In this document: positions 32,952 through 41,882 of the stretch, in pieces
How positions within the stretch are numbered: position 1 is the stretch's first letter
Layout: each line of letters starts with the position of its first letter
Program-made: the position numbers and the translations under genes
The notes under the pieces: model-generated
The model's database searches: none
Told to the model about the DNA's origin: nothing
What the model saw: the letters and a program-made list of their open reading frames with translations, nothing else
Origin: Deltaproteobacteria bacterium
Lineage (GTDB): Bacteria; Desulfobacterota; Syntrophia; Syntrophales; JACQWR01
Assembly: GCA_026388415.1 (NCBI GenBank)
Contig: JAPLJV010000012.1
Span: 1-64,000, forward strand
DNA length: 64,000 bases
Direction: 5' to 3'

Positions 32952-35900
32952 ATGTGTTTAGGGGTAGCCGTAGCCATGGTAACGGAACGATTGCCGGCTA
33001 AGGCTGGAAGCGAACTATTTATCGTTGACAACAGCGATAAGGACTGGAAGGTCCGGAACTACTTGGAACAGTGGGCCGACCTGTCCGTCTCTTTCGATAT
33101 TGCCACCGGCTACTTTGAGATCGGCGCCCTGCTCGCCCTGGACGGCCAATGGCAGAAGCTCGAAAAGCTGCGCATCCTCATGGGTGATGAAGTTTCACGG
33201 CGGACAAAGCAAGCCCTGATGGCCGGCGTCCAAACAGCCGGGACGATCCTCGACGCCAGTATTGAGAAGGAAAAGGAACGCGACGATTTTCTGTCAGGTG
33301 TGCCTCCCATTGTTGATGCCCTCCGGAAGCGGCAGATCGAATGCCGTATCTATACCAAAGAAAAATTTCACGCCAAAGCCTATATCACCCATGCGAAGCA
33401 CGCCGTCGTCGGTTCGGCGGCCCTCGTTGGTTCCAGCAACTTCACCCATCCCGGACTGACGGACAACGTGGAGCTGAACATCCAGGTGCGGCGGGAGGTT
33501 GAGTTGCTTCAGGAGTGGTATGACCGGCACTGGAACGAAGCCCATGAAATAACGGAAGAAATCCTCCGGATTATCGAGCGTCACACAAGGGAATACAGCC
33601 CGTTCGAGATCTATGCCAAGGCCCTGCAGGAATTTTTCCGCGCTCATGAGATGACGACGGGCGAATGGGAAAATGGCACTTCCCGCATGTATCCCGTCCT
33701 CGACCAATATCAAAAGGAAGGCTACCAATCCCTGATGAAAATCTCCGGCCAGCACGGCGGCGCCTTTCTATGCGACGGCGTCGGTTTGGGGAAGACCTTT
33801 ATCGGCCTGATGGTCATCGAGCGGCTTGTCGTTTACGAGCGGAAACGGGTTATGCTGCTCGTGCCGAAGGCGGCGCGCAAGCCCGTCTGGGAGAGCGCCA
33901 TCCGTCGCTACCTGCCCCATCTTGGCGGCGGGGATTTTAGCAATCTGGCGATCTACAACCATACCGATCTGCTCCGTGCGGGTGAATTTCCGGCCCGTCT
34001 CGAACGCATCAAGGAGATGGCCGATGCCATAGTCATTGACGAAGCCCATCACTTTCGCAATCCGGGTGTCAAAGGGGAAAAATCAGGCAGGATCACCCGT
34101 TATCGCCACCTGTACGATATTGCAGATGGCAAAAGCATGTTTCTGCTGACGGCCACGCCCATAAACAACCGCCTCCTTGACCTCCAGCACATGATCGAAC
34201 TATTTACCCGCCTCAAACCCGATTTTTTTAAATCTACCCTGGGAATCCACTCCCTCGCCGGCCACTTCCGCAAGATGGAAAAAGATCTGGAACAGATCGT
34301 TTTTGGGCAAGCGGCAGAGAATGACGGCATGGAAACCAATGCCGTGGAAGCGGAGAGGGTTCTGCTGAACGACAATCTATTCCGAGCGCTCGTTGTGCAA
34401 CGCAGCCGTGCCTACGTGAAGGCCAGCCAGCTCCAGCAAGGCGGCTATGCAGCCCTATTCCCCCGGCGGGGAGATCCCCAGGTTGCTCACTACTCCATCA
34501 AGAAGACGTACGGCCGGCTCCTGTCCATGCTGGAAGAGGCTTTCTCCAGGGAGAAACCTCTGTTTTCACTGGCGATGTACTATCCCCTGGCCTATTACAA
34601 AGGCCCCGACACCACGATTGATCCCCTGAAGGCAGGGCGGCAGCGGGAAGTGGTGGGACTGATCAGGACTCTGTTCCTCAAGCGCTTTGAGAGTTCCGTC
34701 TATGCTTTCAATCTATCATGCAACGCCCTGCTGGTTAAGCTCCTGGCCTTCGCCACGAAGAACAGCAAAACCTCCTCGGAATCCAACCGTCTGGACCGCT
34801 GGAAGGCCCAGCATGGGGATTCTATCCGTCATGTAAGCGAACAACGGAATGACTTCTTCGGAGGGGATCGGGAGGAACTGGGCGAAGATGAACTCGTCAC
34901 CGAGGAGATGCTGGAGGACGTGGAAGAGCTCAACCGGGATGAATACCGCGTGGAAGAGATCCTGACCGAGATTTTTCTCGACATGGATCAGCTCACCGAA
35001 TTTATTAAAGAACTTGAGAAATTCAAGCCCTCTCACGATGACAAGCTCCTCGCCCTGATTCGCCTGCTTAAAAACGATGCCGTCCTCAAGAAACATAAGG
35101 TCATGATCTTCACGGAGTATCTGTCCACGGCGCGCTATCTGAAGAAAGAGCTCCTGGAAGCCGGAATAGAGGGCATTGACGAGGTGGACAGCGCCACGTC
35201 GCGTGATCGGGGCGAGATCATTCGGCAATTCGCGCCCTATTACAATGATGCCTCGTCTGCCACGCTAAAAGAGGAAAGCCTCACTGAATCCAGAGTTCTC
35301 ATCGCCACGGATGTGCTTTCCGAAGGCCTGAACCTGCAGGATGCAACGCGCCTGATCAATTACGATATTCACTGGAACCCGGTCCGCCTCATGCAGCGCA
35401 TCGGCCGTGTTGATCGGCGGCTGAACCCGGAGATCGAAGAAAAAATTCTGACCGACCACCCCGACCAGAAAATGATCCGGGGCGCCGTGGCGTACTGGAA
35501 CTTCCTGCCGCCTGATGAACTGAATATCCTGCTGAGCCTGTACAGCAGGGTCACCCACAAGACATTGCGGATATCCAAGACCTTCGGCATCGAAGGCAAG
35601 AAGCTTCTAACCCCGGAAGACGATTACGATGCCCTGAAGGATTTCAATCATGCCTATGAAGGAACGACATCCATTCTCGAGGGTATGCACCTCGAATACC
35701 AGCAACTCCTGAAGGACTACCCCGATCTCGCGGCGCGCCTGGCGCTTCTGCCCGGCCGGGTCTTCAGCGGCAAGGCCCACCCCCAAACCGATGCCAGAGC
35801 GGTCTTTTTCTGCTGGGCGCTTCCCGCCCTGAGCAAGAAACCGGATGGATCGGAGACCTGGAGCGAAGAAAACGGCACAACGGGCTGGTACCTCTACGAT

Positions 35901-36113
35901 CTCATCGGAGAGCGCATCATTTCGGAGCCGGCGGACATCATTGGCCTGATCCGCAGCAAGCCGGAAACACCGCGTAAGCGGGCAATACCGGACAAAACTC
36001 TCGCTGAAATAAGAACATCCGTGGAAAAGCACATCAAGAATACCTACTTCAAGCGGGTGCAGGCCCCTATCGGCGTGAAGGCCATCCTCAAGGCCTGGAT
36101 GGAGCTGGGATGA
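32952..36113 (+). CDS. PLD-nuclease/SNF2 helicase of a defence system
   Basis: A protein of up to 1053 residues; start 32952 or 32976 (MVTERLPAKAG). N-terminal residues 30-190 form a phospholipase-D-like nuclease with a single HxK-type motif (KFHAKAYITHAKHAVV, then GSSNFTHPGL), so it would dimerise to form one active site. Residues about 250-460 are a helicase first half: Walker A GVGLGKTFIGLMVIERL, DEAH box VIDEAHHFRNP, motif III LLTATPINNRLLDLQ. Residues about 690-860 carry the second half with ATDVLSEGLNLQDATRLINY and motif VI QRIGRVDRR. It plausibly translocates on DNA and cleaves it, with the methylase downstream marking self DNA. Cleavage activity is not proven. No SD is strong at 32952. 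Confidence 0.9.
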   Translation: MCLGVAVAMVTERLPAKAGSELFIVDNSDKDWKVRNYLEQWADLSVSFDIATGYFEIGALLALDGQWQKLEKLRILMGDEVSRRTKQALMAGVQTAGTILDASIEKEKERDDFLSGVPPIVDALRKRQIECRIYTKEKFHAKAYITHAKHAVVGSAALVGSSNFTHPGLTDNVELNIQVRREVELLQEWYDRHWNEAHEITEEILRIIERHTREYSPFEIYAKALQEFFRAHEMTTGEWENGTSRMYPVLDQYQKEGYQSLMKISGQHGGAFLCDGVGLGKTFIGLMVIERLVVYERKRVMLLVPKAARKPVWESAIRRYLPHLGGGDFSNLAIYNHTDLLRAGEFPARLERIKEMADAIVIDEAHHFRNPGVKGEKSGRITRYRHLYDIADGKSMFLLTATPINNRLLDLQHMIELFTRLKPDFFKSTLGIHSLAGHFRKMEKDLEQIVFGQAAENDGMETNAVEAERVLLNDNLFRALVVQRSRAYVKASQLQQGGYAALFPRRGDPQVAHYSIKKTYGRLLSMLEEAFSREKPLFSLAMYYPLAYYKGPDTTIDPLKAGRQREVVGLIRTLFLKRFESSVYAFNLSCNALLVKLLAFATKNSKTSSESNRLDRWKAQHGDSIRHVSEQRNDFFGGDREELGEDELVTEEMLEDVEELNRDEYRVEEILTEIFLDMDQLTEFIKELEKFKPSHDDKLLALIRLLKNDAVLKKHKVMIFTEYLSTARYLKKELLEAGIEGIDEVDSATSRDRGEIIRQFAPYYNDASSATLKEESLTESRVLIATDVLSEGLNLQDATRLINYDIHWNPVRLMQRIGRVDRRLNPEIEEKILTDHPDQKMIRGAVAYWNFLPPDELNILLSLYSRVTHKTLRISKTFGIEGKKLLTPEDDYDALKDFNHAYEGTTSILEGMHLEYQQLLKDYPDLAARLALLPGRVFSGKAHPQTDARAVFFCWALPALSKKPDGSETWSEENGTTGWYLYDLIGERIISEPADIIGLIRSKPETPRKRAIPDKTLAEIRTSVEKHIKNTYFKRVQAPIGVKAILKAWMELG

Positions 36114-36138
36114 AGTATTGCGAACCTTGGCCTGACAG

Positions 36139-36303
36139 ATGATAAAGAAAACTAATTTTGATCAATACTTGGAGGAGAAGCTCCAGGACGAGGACTTCAA
36201 CGATCGCTTTCGGAAGGCAGATAAAAATTGGGATAAGATTCTGAAGGTGAAGTCTTCCCCTGAAAAGGATATTCAGGAACCCGGAGGCATTGATGACCCC
36301 TGA
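36139..36303 (+). CDS. Small protein within the defence operon
   Basis: A 54-residue frame between helicase and methylase, too short for common gene callers. It reads MIKKTNFDQYLEEKLQDEDF, then NDRFRKADKNWDKILKV and an acidic, Pro-rich tail. The F-D-x-Y-L-x-x-x-L-x-D-x-x-F pattern is like the N-terminal helix of many XRE-type antitoxins, but the helix-turn-helix part is absent. The frame ends inside the methylase start, overlapping it by 11 bases, so translation is probably coupled. A regulator or antitoxin-like role is only inference. Confidence 0.6.
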   Translation: MIKKTNFDQYLEEKLQDEDFNDRFRKADKNWDKILKVKSSPEKDIQEPGGIDDP

Positions 36304-39300
36304 CCCTCTCGACCGCATCCGTTCCATCCGTGACATTCCCGCCCTGATCGCATATCTCCGCGACGAACTGGACTGGCCCATCGAAGCGGACGATTTTGAT
36401 AAGTTTACTTTCGACTATGAGCCTGAAGAACTGGGTATTGATGCTTCAACCGCCACGCAAATCGAAGAGATCAAGCAACTGCGCCCCCTCGTTTCAAACC
36501 AGCCCTGGGGTATTTTCTTTATCCGCTTTGAACCAAAACGCCTGCCGGTCGTTGTCCTCCGCCGGATACTGAGCCAACTGGTTGTCCGGAAGCGCGCCTC
36601 GGCAAGTAAATCAGATCTGGCCACCTGGAACCTCCATGACCTTCTCTTCATTTCCAATTACGGGGAAGACGACCAGCGCCAGATCACCTTTGCCCATTTC
36701 ACTCAGGATGCCACCTCCGGCGATCTGCCTACCCTGAAGGTGCTCGGCTGGGACGATGCCGCCACGGCCCTCCACATTAGCAACGTTCACCACGAACTGA
36801 AGGAAAAGCTCCACTGGCCGGAGAATGAAAAGGACCTGGACAGCTGGCGGGAGAGATGGTCATCCGCCTTTACCCTGCGTCATCGGCAGGTCATCACGAC
36901 GTCGAAAGATTTGGCCATCCGTCTTGCCGACCTGGCCCGCCGCATCCGCCGCCGCGCCGGTCAGGTGCTGGCCGTGGAAACGGAACGCGGCCCGCTGCGC
37001 AAGCTGCACAAAGCCTTCCGCGCTGCCCTGATTCATGACCTTTCGGAAGACGACTTTGCCGACATGTACGCCCAGACCATCGCCTACGGCCTGCTGGCGG
37101 CCCGCGTCTCCCGCCCGATGGGTATCATCGCGGAAAACGTGACCGACATGGTCCCGGTGACCAATCCTTTTCTTCGGGAGATGCTGGGGACATTTCTCAC
37201 CATCGGCGGCCGGAAGGGCAAGATGGATTTCGACGAGTTGGGCATTCAGGACGTCGTTGATCTCCTCAACAGCCCGGACACCCATATGGAGGCGATCCTC
37301 CGCGACTTCGGCAATCGCACCCGACAGGAGGACCCCGTCATTCACTTTTACGAGCTCTTCCTGGCCGAATACGACAAGAAAATGAAAGTTAAGCGGGGCG
37401 TCTTCTACACCCCGCAACCCGTGGTCTCCTATATCGTCCGCAGTGTCCACGAACTCCTGCAAACTGAATTCGGTCTCGCCGACGGCCTGGCCGACACGAC
37501 TACCTGGGGCGAGATGGCAAAAAGAAACCCTGCCATCAAAATCCCGGAGGGCGTATCCGAGGAGGAACCTTTTGTTCAGATCCTTGATGTTGCCACCGGC
37601 ACGGCCACCTTTCTCGTGGAAGTGATTGATATCATCCACAAAACAATGACGGCCAAATGGGAAAGGGAGAAACGTCTGGAGCTGGAATTCGATCGGCTCT
37701 GGAATGAGTATGTGCCGAAACATCTCCTCCCCCGGCTCTACGGCTACGAACTGATGATGGCTCCCTACGCCATTGCCCACATGAAGATCGGCCTGAAACT
37801 CTTTGAAACGGGCTACCGTTTCGGCTCCAACGAACGTGCCCATGTCTACCTGACCAATGCCCTCGAACCGCCGTCAATACTGGCTGAGCAGGCTGCCGCG
37901 AACTTGTTCGAGGCGCTTGGCCACGAGGCACAGGCCGTCAATGCAATCAAAAGCAACAAACGCTTCACCGTCATCATCGGCAATCCGCCGTATTCCAATT
38001 TATCAGCTAATCTAAGCCCTGAATTACGTGTTCCTGTTGAAAAATACAAGTTTATTGATGAGGAACGTATTAGAGAACGTGGTGCATTGTCTCTTGAGAA
38101 AAACATTAACGACGACTACGTGAAATTTGTCCGCTATGCACAATTAGCTGTTCAGCAGATGGGAATTTATGGCCTCGTTACAAACAATGGATTTATGGCT
38201 AACCCAACATTGCGGGGCATGCGTTACAGCTTGATCAACTCGTTCCCAAAGTTCTATATTTTGAATCTTCTCGGATATGCAGGCACAAGTACACGTAGAA
38301 TGAGCGAAACGCCTGATGTAAATATTTTCGATATAGCAAACGCCGGCGTTGCTATTCATTTAGGATGTCGCGGGCCAAAGGAGCACGCTTTTGTCGGGTA
38401 TGCAGAGATGATAGGTTCAAGAGAAGCAAAATATAGATTTCTCTCTGATCACACGGTACAATCAACACCATTTGTCTCTGTTAACCCCGAGCTACCTTTC
38501 TTTTTGATGGAACCAACAGATACAATAACAAAGAAAGAGTACGAAACTGGCATGCCTCTTCTCCAACTTTTTAAAGTTAACAGCACAGGCATAAGAACGC
38601 TTAGAGATGATTTTGTAGTAGACTTTGAGGAAAAACCAATTCTTGACCGAGTATCGAGATTTAGAGACTCTAATGCATCGGATAAGGATTTATGCGGCGA
38701 ACTAGGGCTTGAAATGCCCGGATGGTGGAACATCGCGAAATCACGGCAAAGTATTCGCCGGGAAAGTGGCCCAAAGCAATTTATTCGGCTCTTCAACTAT
38801 CGCCCTTTTGACGTTCGGCGGTTATTCTACCATGATTCTCTTGTTGGCTCTCCAAGGCGACCTATTATGCAGCATATGGAGCCAAGAAGTAAGAATTTAG
38901 CCCTTCATATATGCAGACAGCTTTCAAGCCCAACGTGGCAGCATGTCTTTATAACACGAGGGTTGACAGATGACTGCTACGTTTCAAACCGGACTAAAGA
39001 GCGCGGTTATACTCTCCCACTTTACTTGACTTCAGCAACCGGACAACTTGGATTAGGTGATATAGCGACGAATTTTAATCTAGAATTCTTTAAGAACAAA
39101 CTGCCACATGAGTTTAGCGAAGCCTCAGAAAAGACAATCCTATATTATGTGTACTGCATTCTTTTCAGTCCATCTTACCGTTGCCGGTATTCCGATTTTC
39201 TTAAGAGAGACTTCCCCTGCCTGCCACTAACAAGCAGCATAGAACTGTTCAATTCGCTTGCAGAACTCGGCAGCGAGCTTGTCGCCCTCCACCTCGTCGA

Positions 39301-39721
39301 AGCCCCGGTGCAGACGGGCATTTCCATCCAGTATGATAAGATCGACGGCTGGACCTTTGCTTACACCACACCGCCACCTGTTTGCATCGCCTTCGCCGGC
39401 CCGGCGGAACCGGTGGTTGACAAGGTAGGCTGGTCCGACAGTACCGTCTGGATCAATGCCATCAAGCCGAAGAAGGGCGCAACTGACATAAAAGTCACCG
39501 GCACGGTCGGCTTCCGCGGCGTGCCGGAGGAGGTCTGGAACTTCCATATCGGCGGCTACCAGGTCTGCCAAAAATGGCTCAAGGACCGGAAGGGAAGGAC
39601 GCTCGGCGCCGACGATCTCGTCCATTACCATCGCATCGTCGTGGCCCTCCACGAAACGATCCGCCTCATGGCCGAGATCGACCGCGTCATCGACGCCCAC
39701 GGCGGCTGGCCGATAAAATAA
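36293..39721 (+). CDS. Large N6-adenine DNA methyltransferase (Eco57I/type ISP-like)
   Basis: A 1142-residue protein from ATG 36293, with GGAGG at 36283-36287; TTG 36290 is also possible. The N-terminal ~350 residues are alpha-helical (DIPALIAYLRDELDWPIEAD; HDLSEDDFADMYAQTIAYGLLAARVS) and resemble the N-terminal module of type I/ISP methylases. The SAM motif is ILDVATGTATFLVEVID near residue 430, and the N6-adenine motif IV is GNPPYSN at about residue 563. Residues about 570-980 are coded in AT-rich DNA and probably hold the target recognition domain. The last ~150 residues are G+C-rich again (HLVEAPVQTGISIQYDKIDG, VPEEVWNFHIGGYQVCQKWL). No separate nuclease domain is seen; cutting would depend on the helicase/PLD protein. 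Confidence 0.9.
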   Translation: MTPDPLDRIRSIRDIPALIAYLRDELDWPIEADDFDKFTFDYEPEELGIDASTATQIEEIKQLRPLVSNQPWGIFFIRFEPKRLPVVVLRRILSQLVVRKRASASKSDLATWNLHDLLFISNYGEDDQRQITFAHFTQDATSGDLPTLKVLGWDDAATALHISNVHHELKEKLHWPENEKDLDSWRERWSSAFTLRHRQVITTSKDLAIRLADLARRIRRRAGQVLAVETERGPLRKLHKAFRAALIHDLSEDDFADMYAQTIAYGLLAARVSRPMGIIAENVTDMVPVTNPFLREMLGTFLTIGGRKGKMDFDELGIQDVVDLLNSPDTHMEAILRDFGNRTRQEDPVIHFYELFLAEYDKKMKVKRGVFYTPQPVVSYIVRSVHELLQTEFGLADGLADTTTWGEMAKRNPAIKIPEGVSEEEPFVQILDVATGTATFLVEVIDIIHKTMTAKWEREKRLELEFDRLWNEYVPKHLLPRLYGYELMMAPYAIAHMKIGLKLFETGYRFGSNERAHVYLTNALEPPSILAEQAAANLFEALGHEAQAVNAIKSNKRFTVIIGNPPYSNLSANLSPELRVPVEKYKFIDEERIRERGALSLEKNINDDYVKFVRYAQLAVQQMGIYGLVTNNGFMANPTLRGMRYSLINSFPKFYILNLLGYAGTSTRRMSETPDVNIFDIANAGVAIHLGCRGPKEHAFVGYAEMIGSREAKYRFLSDHTVQSTPFVSVNPELPFFLMEPTDTITKKEYETGMPLLQLFKVNSTGIRTLRDDFVVDFEEKPILDRVSRFRDSNASDKDLCGELGLEMPGWWNIAKSRQSIRRESGPKQFIRLFNYRPFDVRRLFYHDSLVGSPRRPIMQHMEPRSKNLALHICRQLSSPTWQHVFITRGLTDDCYVSNRTKERGYTLPLYLTSATGQLGLGDIATNFNLEFFKNKLPHEFSEASEKTILYYVYCILFSPSYRCRYSDFLKRDFPCLPLTSSIELFNSLAELGSELVALHLVEAPVQTGISIQYDKIDGWTFAYTTPPPVCIAFAGPAEPVVDKVGWSDSTVWINAIKPKKGATDIKVTGTVGFRGVPEEVWNFHIGGYQVCQKWLKDRKGRTLGADDLVHYHRIVVALHETIRLMAEIDRVIDAHGGWPIK

Positions 39722-39787
39722 CGCTGGAGTCTGACGGTGTTTTATAGGAAACTTGATTTAAACCACTTCAAATTGGGGATAGACTAA

Positions 39788-41542
39788 ATGATTACAAAAC
39801 TGACTCTGCGCAATTTTAAGAGCATAAATGAACAATCATATGAATTTACAAAATTTGATTTGCTGGTGGGAAGAAATAATTGTGGTAAAAGTACCATTCT
39901 GCAGGCCCTTGCCATATGGCAGTTTTGTCTCGATGAATTTCATCGATCCAATCGGAGCGGATCGAAAGGTATCCAGGTTATTTTACCCAACTTTACTGCA
40001 TTACCATTACCGGAATTCAATTTATTATGGCGCAATCGCACGGATCGTGAATGGCCACCTGATGAAAAGGGTGTAAAACGTCAAAAATACATTCTTATTG
40101 AGATTCATGTGGATTGGCAGGGTATAGATGGAAAGTCAGATACATTTGGCGTTCAACTGAGATATAGCTCGCCCCAAACCATATATGCCATCCCCACAGA
40201 GGGTTGGGAAAAATTCAGGGATTTAGAAAAAAAGGGATCCCTACCAATTATTGCATATGTCCCCCCATTCTCCGGTCTTGAACCTTCTGAGGAATGGCGC
40301 GACGATGGCCCCCTGAGGAAACAAGTGGGTAAAGCCCAGCCCGGCAGCGTCCTTCGCAATCTTCTCTTACGTGTGGCACAAAAGGATGTGGCTGATCCTT
40401 CAACGCCCACAAAAAAAACTTACAAAGCGCCACCCGACTGGAATGAAATCAAAGAAATGATTTTAAAATGGTTTTCCGTTAAATTGAGAGAACCAAAGTA
40501 TATACGTGGAGTTGATACGCAGATCACTTGTGAGTACATTCAAAATGATAAAGCTTATGACTTGATAGCAGGCGGCAGCGGTTTTCATCAGACCCTGACC
40601 CTGCTGGCATTTCTCTACGGATATTGTCCAACTACAATACTTCTTGATGAACCGGATGCACATCTGCATGTAAATCTACAGAGAGAAATTCTCGATTATT
40701 TCAAACGCAAATCGAATGAACGAAACGTGCAGTTCCTGATTGGTACGCATGCTGAGGAATTTGTCCGAGGTGTTGATGTCAGCCAGTTAATCTCCATGCT
40801 TGGTCAGATCCCCAAACGGGTGGAATCCACCCCTCAAGTTCTTCAAGCGATGGCTGAAGTGTCCAATGCCGAATTAGCTCAATTATGGTCTTCTCCAGTT
40901 ATCCTATACGTTGAGGGAGAAAGTGATGAACGCATCTTACGTGGATGGGCAAAAACATGCGGAGCGGAAGAGGCCTTTGATAAGGTTTGCTTTAGATCAA
41001 TGGGTGGCGGCAGCAAAAGCCAAATGAAAGACAATGCGGACAGGCATTTTAATGCTTTAAGACAAATTATCCCCAAGGTGCAGCGTATAATGCTGTTTGA
41101 TTATGACGACAGCGAAAGCGCATTTCACCCAGATACTGATAACCTTGCATTATACGAATGGAAACGTAAGAATATTGAGAATTATTTACTGGTACCCGAT
41201 GCATGGATACGAGCAACGGCCAAACAACTTGGCATTGAAAATGATGATCTCTTTGTCCAACCTTTCATAGATCGAATACGTGATTTTTTTAGTAGTGAAA
41301 ACCTAACCCTGCCTGAAGGTAAAAGTTGGGGAAATCTCAAGGCGAATATTTTTATGGTTGTAGATGGGAAAAAAATACTATTTGAAAACAAAGACGCTCT
41401 CTTTCAGCAACTGCGCAAAGAAAATCCATCAGTAGAATTAATCAGAGAAGCCGTAGCAACAAACATGAACTTTAATGAAATTCATGAGGACGTCAAAGTT
41501 TTTTTTGAAAGGCTTAAAAAAGTGGTCGAAGAAATTTCATAG
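39788..41542 (+). CDS. OLD-family ATPase/TOPRIM nuclease
   Basis: A 584-residue protein. The ABC-like ATPase has Walker A GRNNCGKSTILQALAIWQF at residues 28-46, an ABC signature region near 265 (LIAGGSGFHQTLTLLAFLYG) and Walker B TILLDEPDAHLHVNLQ near 285. The TOPRIM domain follows from about 370: ILYVEGESDERILRGWAKTC and MLFDYDDSESAF. OLD proteins are DNA nucleases that act in phage exclusion or as partners of other defence genes. The gene is AT-rich relative to flanking genes. After its stop a short remnant of the methylase 3' end reappears, suggesting it was inserted there. Start ATG 39788 has AGAC upstream, weak SD. Confidence 0.9.
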   Translation: MITKLTLRNFKSINEQSYEFTKFDLLVGRNNCGKSTILQALAIWQFCLDEFHRSNRSGSKGIQVILPNFTALPLPEFNLLWRNRTDREWPPDEKGVKRQKYILIEIHVDWQGIDGKSDTFGVQLRYSSPQTIYAIPTEGWEKFRDLEKKGSLPIIAYVPPFSGLEPSEEWRDDGPLRKQVGKAQPGSVLRNLLLRVAQKDVADPSTPTKKTYKAPPDWNEIKEMILKWFSVKLREPKYIRGVDTQITCEYIQNDKAYDLIAGGSGFHQTLTLLAFLYGYCPTTILLDEPDAHLHVNLQREILDYFKRKSNERNVQFLIGTHAEEFVRGVDVSQLISMLGQIPKRVESTPQVLQAMAEVSNAELAQLWSSPVILYVEGESDERILRGWAKTCGAEEAFDKVCFRSMGGGSKSQMKDNADRHFNALRQIIPKVQRIMLFDYDDSESAFHPDTDNLALYEWKRKNIENYLLVPDAWIRATAKQLGIENDDLFVQPFIDRIRDFFSSENLTLPEGKSWGNLKANIFMVVDGKKILFENKDALFQQLRKENPSVELIREAVATNMNFNEIHEDVKVFFERLKKVVEEIS

Positions 41543-41882
41543 ACATAAGGTTTCCGGGTGTGCCGGAGGAGGTCTGGAACTTCCACATTGGCGGCACCAA
41601 ACATTTTTTTCAAGTAATAGACAATGGATTCGGTGGCTGCAATATCGCCGCCAAGTGTGTGAAGAATTAAGTCGAGGCTCAGATAAAACTTTGTTCCAAG
41701 TTGGCATATTCTCCGCCTATTTAAAGCCGAAGGGGGGGTTGGTTGGGTGGTATAGGGAAAAAATTTTTGTATGTCAATGCAAAACTGGATTTTGTTCAGG
41801 TCAAAATGTCTACGCCATCAGGGACGGATGCCTATCTGGCCCTCTTAATTTCATCGGGAAGCTTAAAAAGCTGAACTGTTTC
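41543..41882 (+). other. Gene-free stretch beginning with a remnant of the methylase 3' end
   Basis: Bases about 41551-41592 match 39510-39553 of the upstream methylase, encoding FPGVPEEVWNFHIGG where the intact gene has FRGVPEEVWNFHIGG. The frame continues with unrelated residues to a stop near 41669. The remaining ~200 bases contain no frame or RNA that I recognise and include poly-G and poly-T runs. This looks like a scar from insertion and deletion at the edge of the island. Confidence 0.6.

Noticed and set aside
36860-37843. A 327-codon minus-strand frame inside the methylase gene
   Set aside because: It mirrors a long coding region with clear motifs on the plus strand; its composition (His/Asp/Gly-rich) is typical of an antisense shadow.
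32952-39721. Assignment of the island to DISARM or BREX
   Set aside because: The helicase and methylase fit loosely, but DrmA/DrmB, PglZ and BrxC homologues are all missing.
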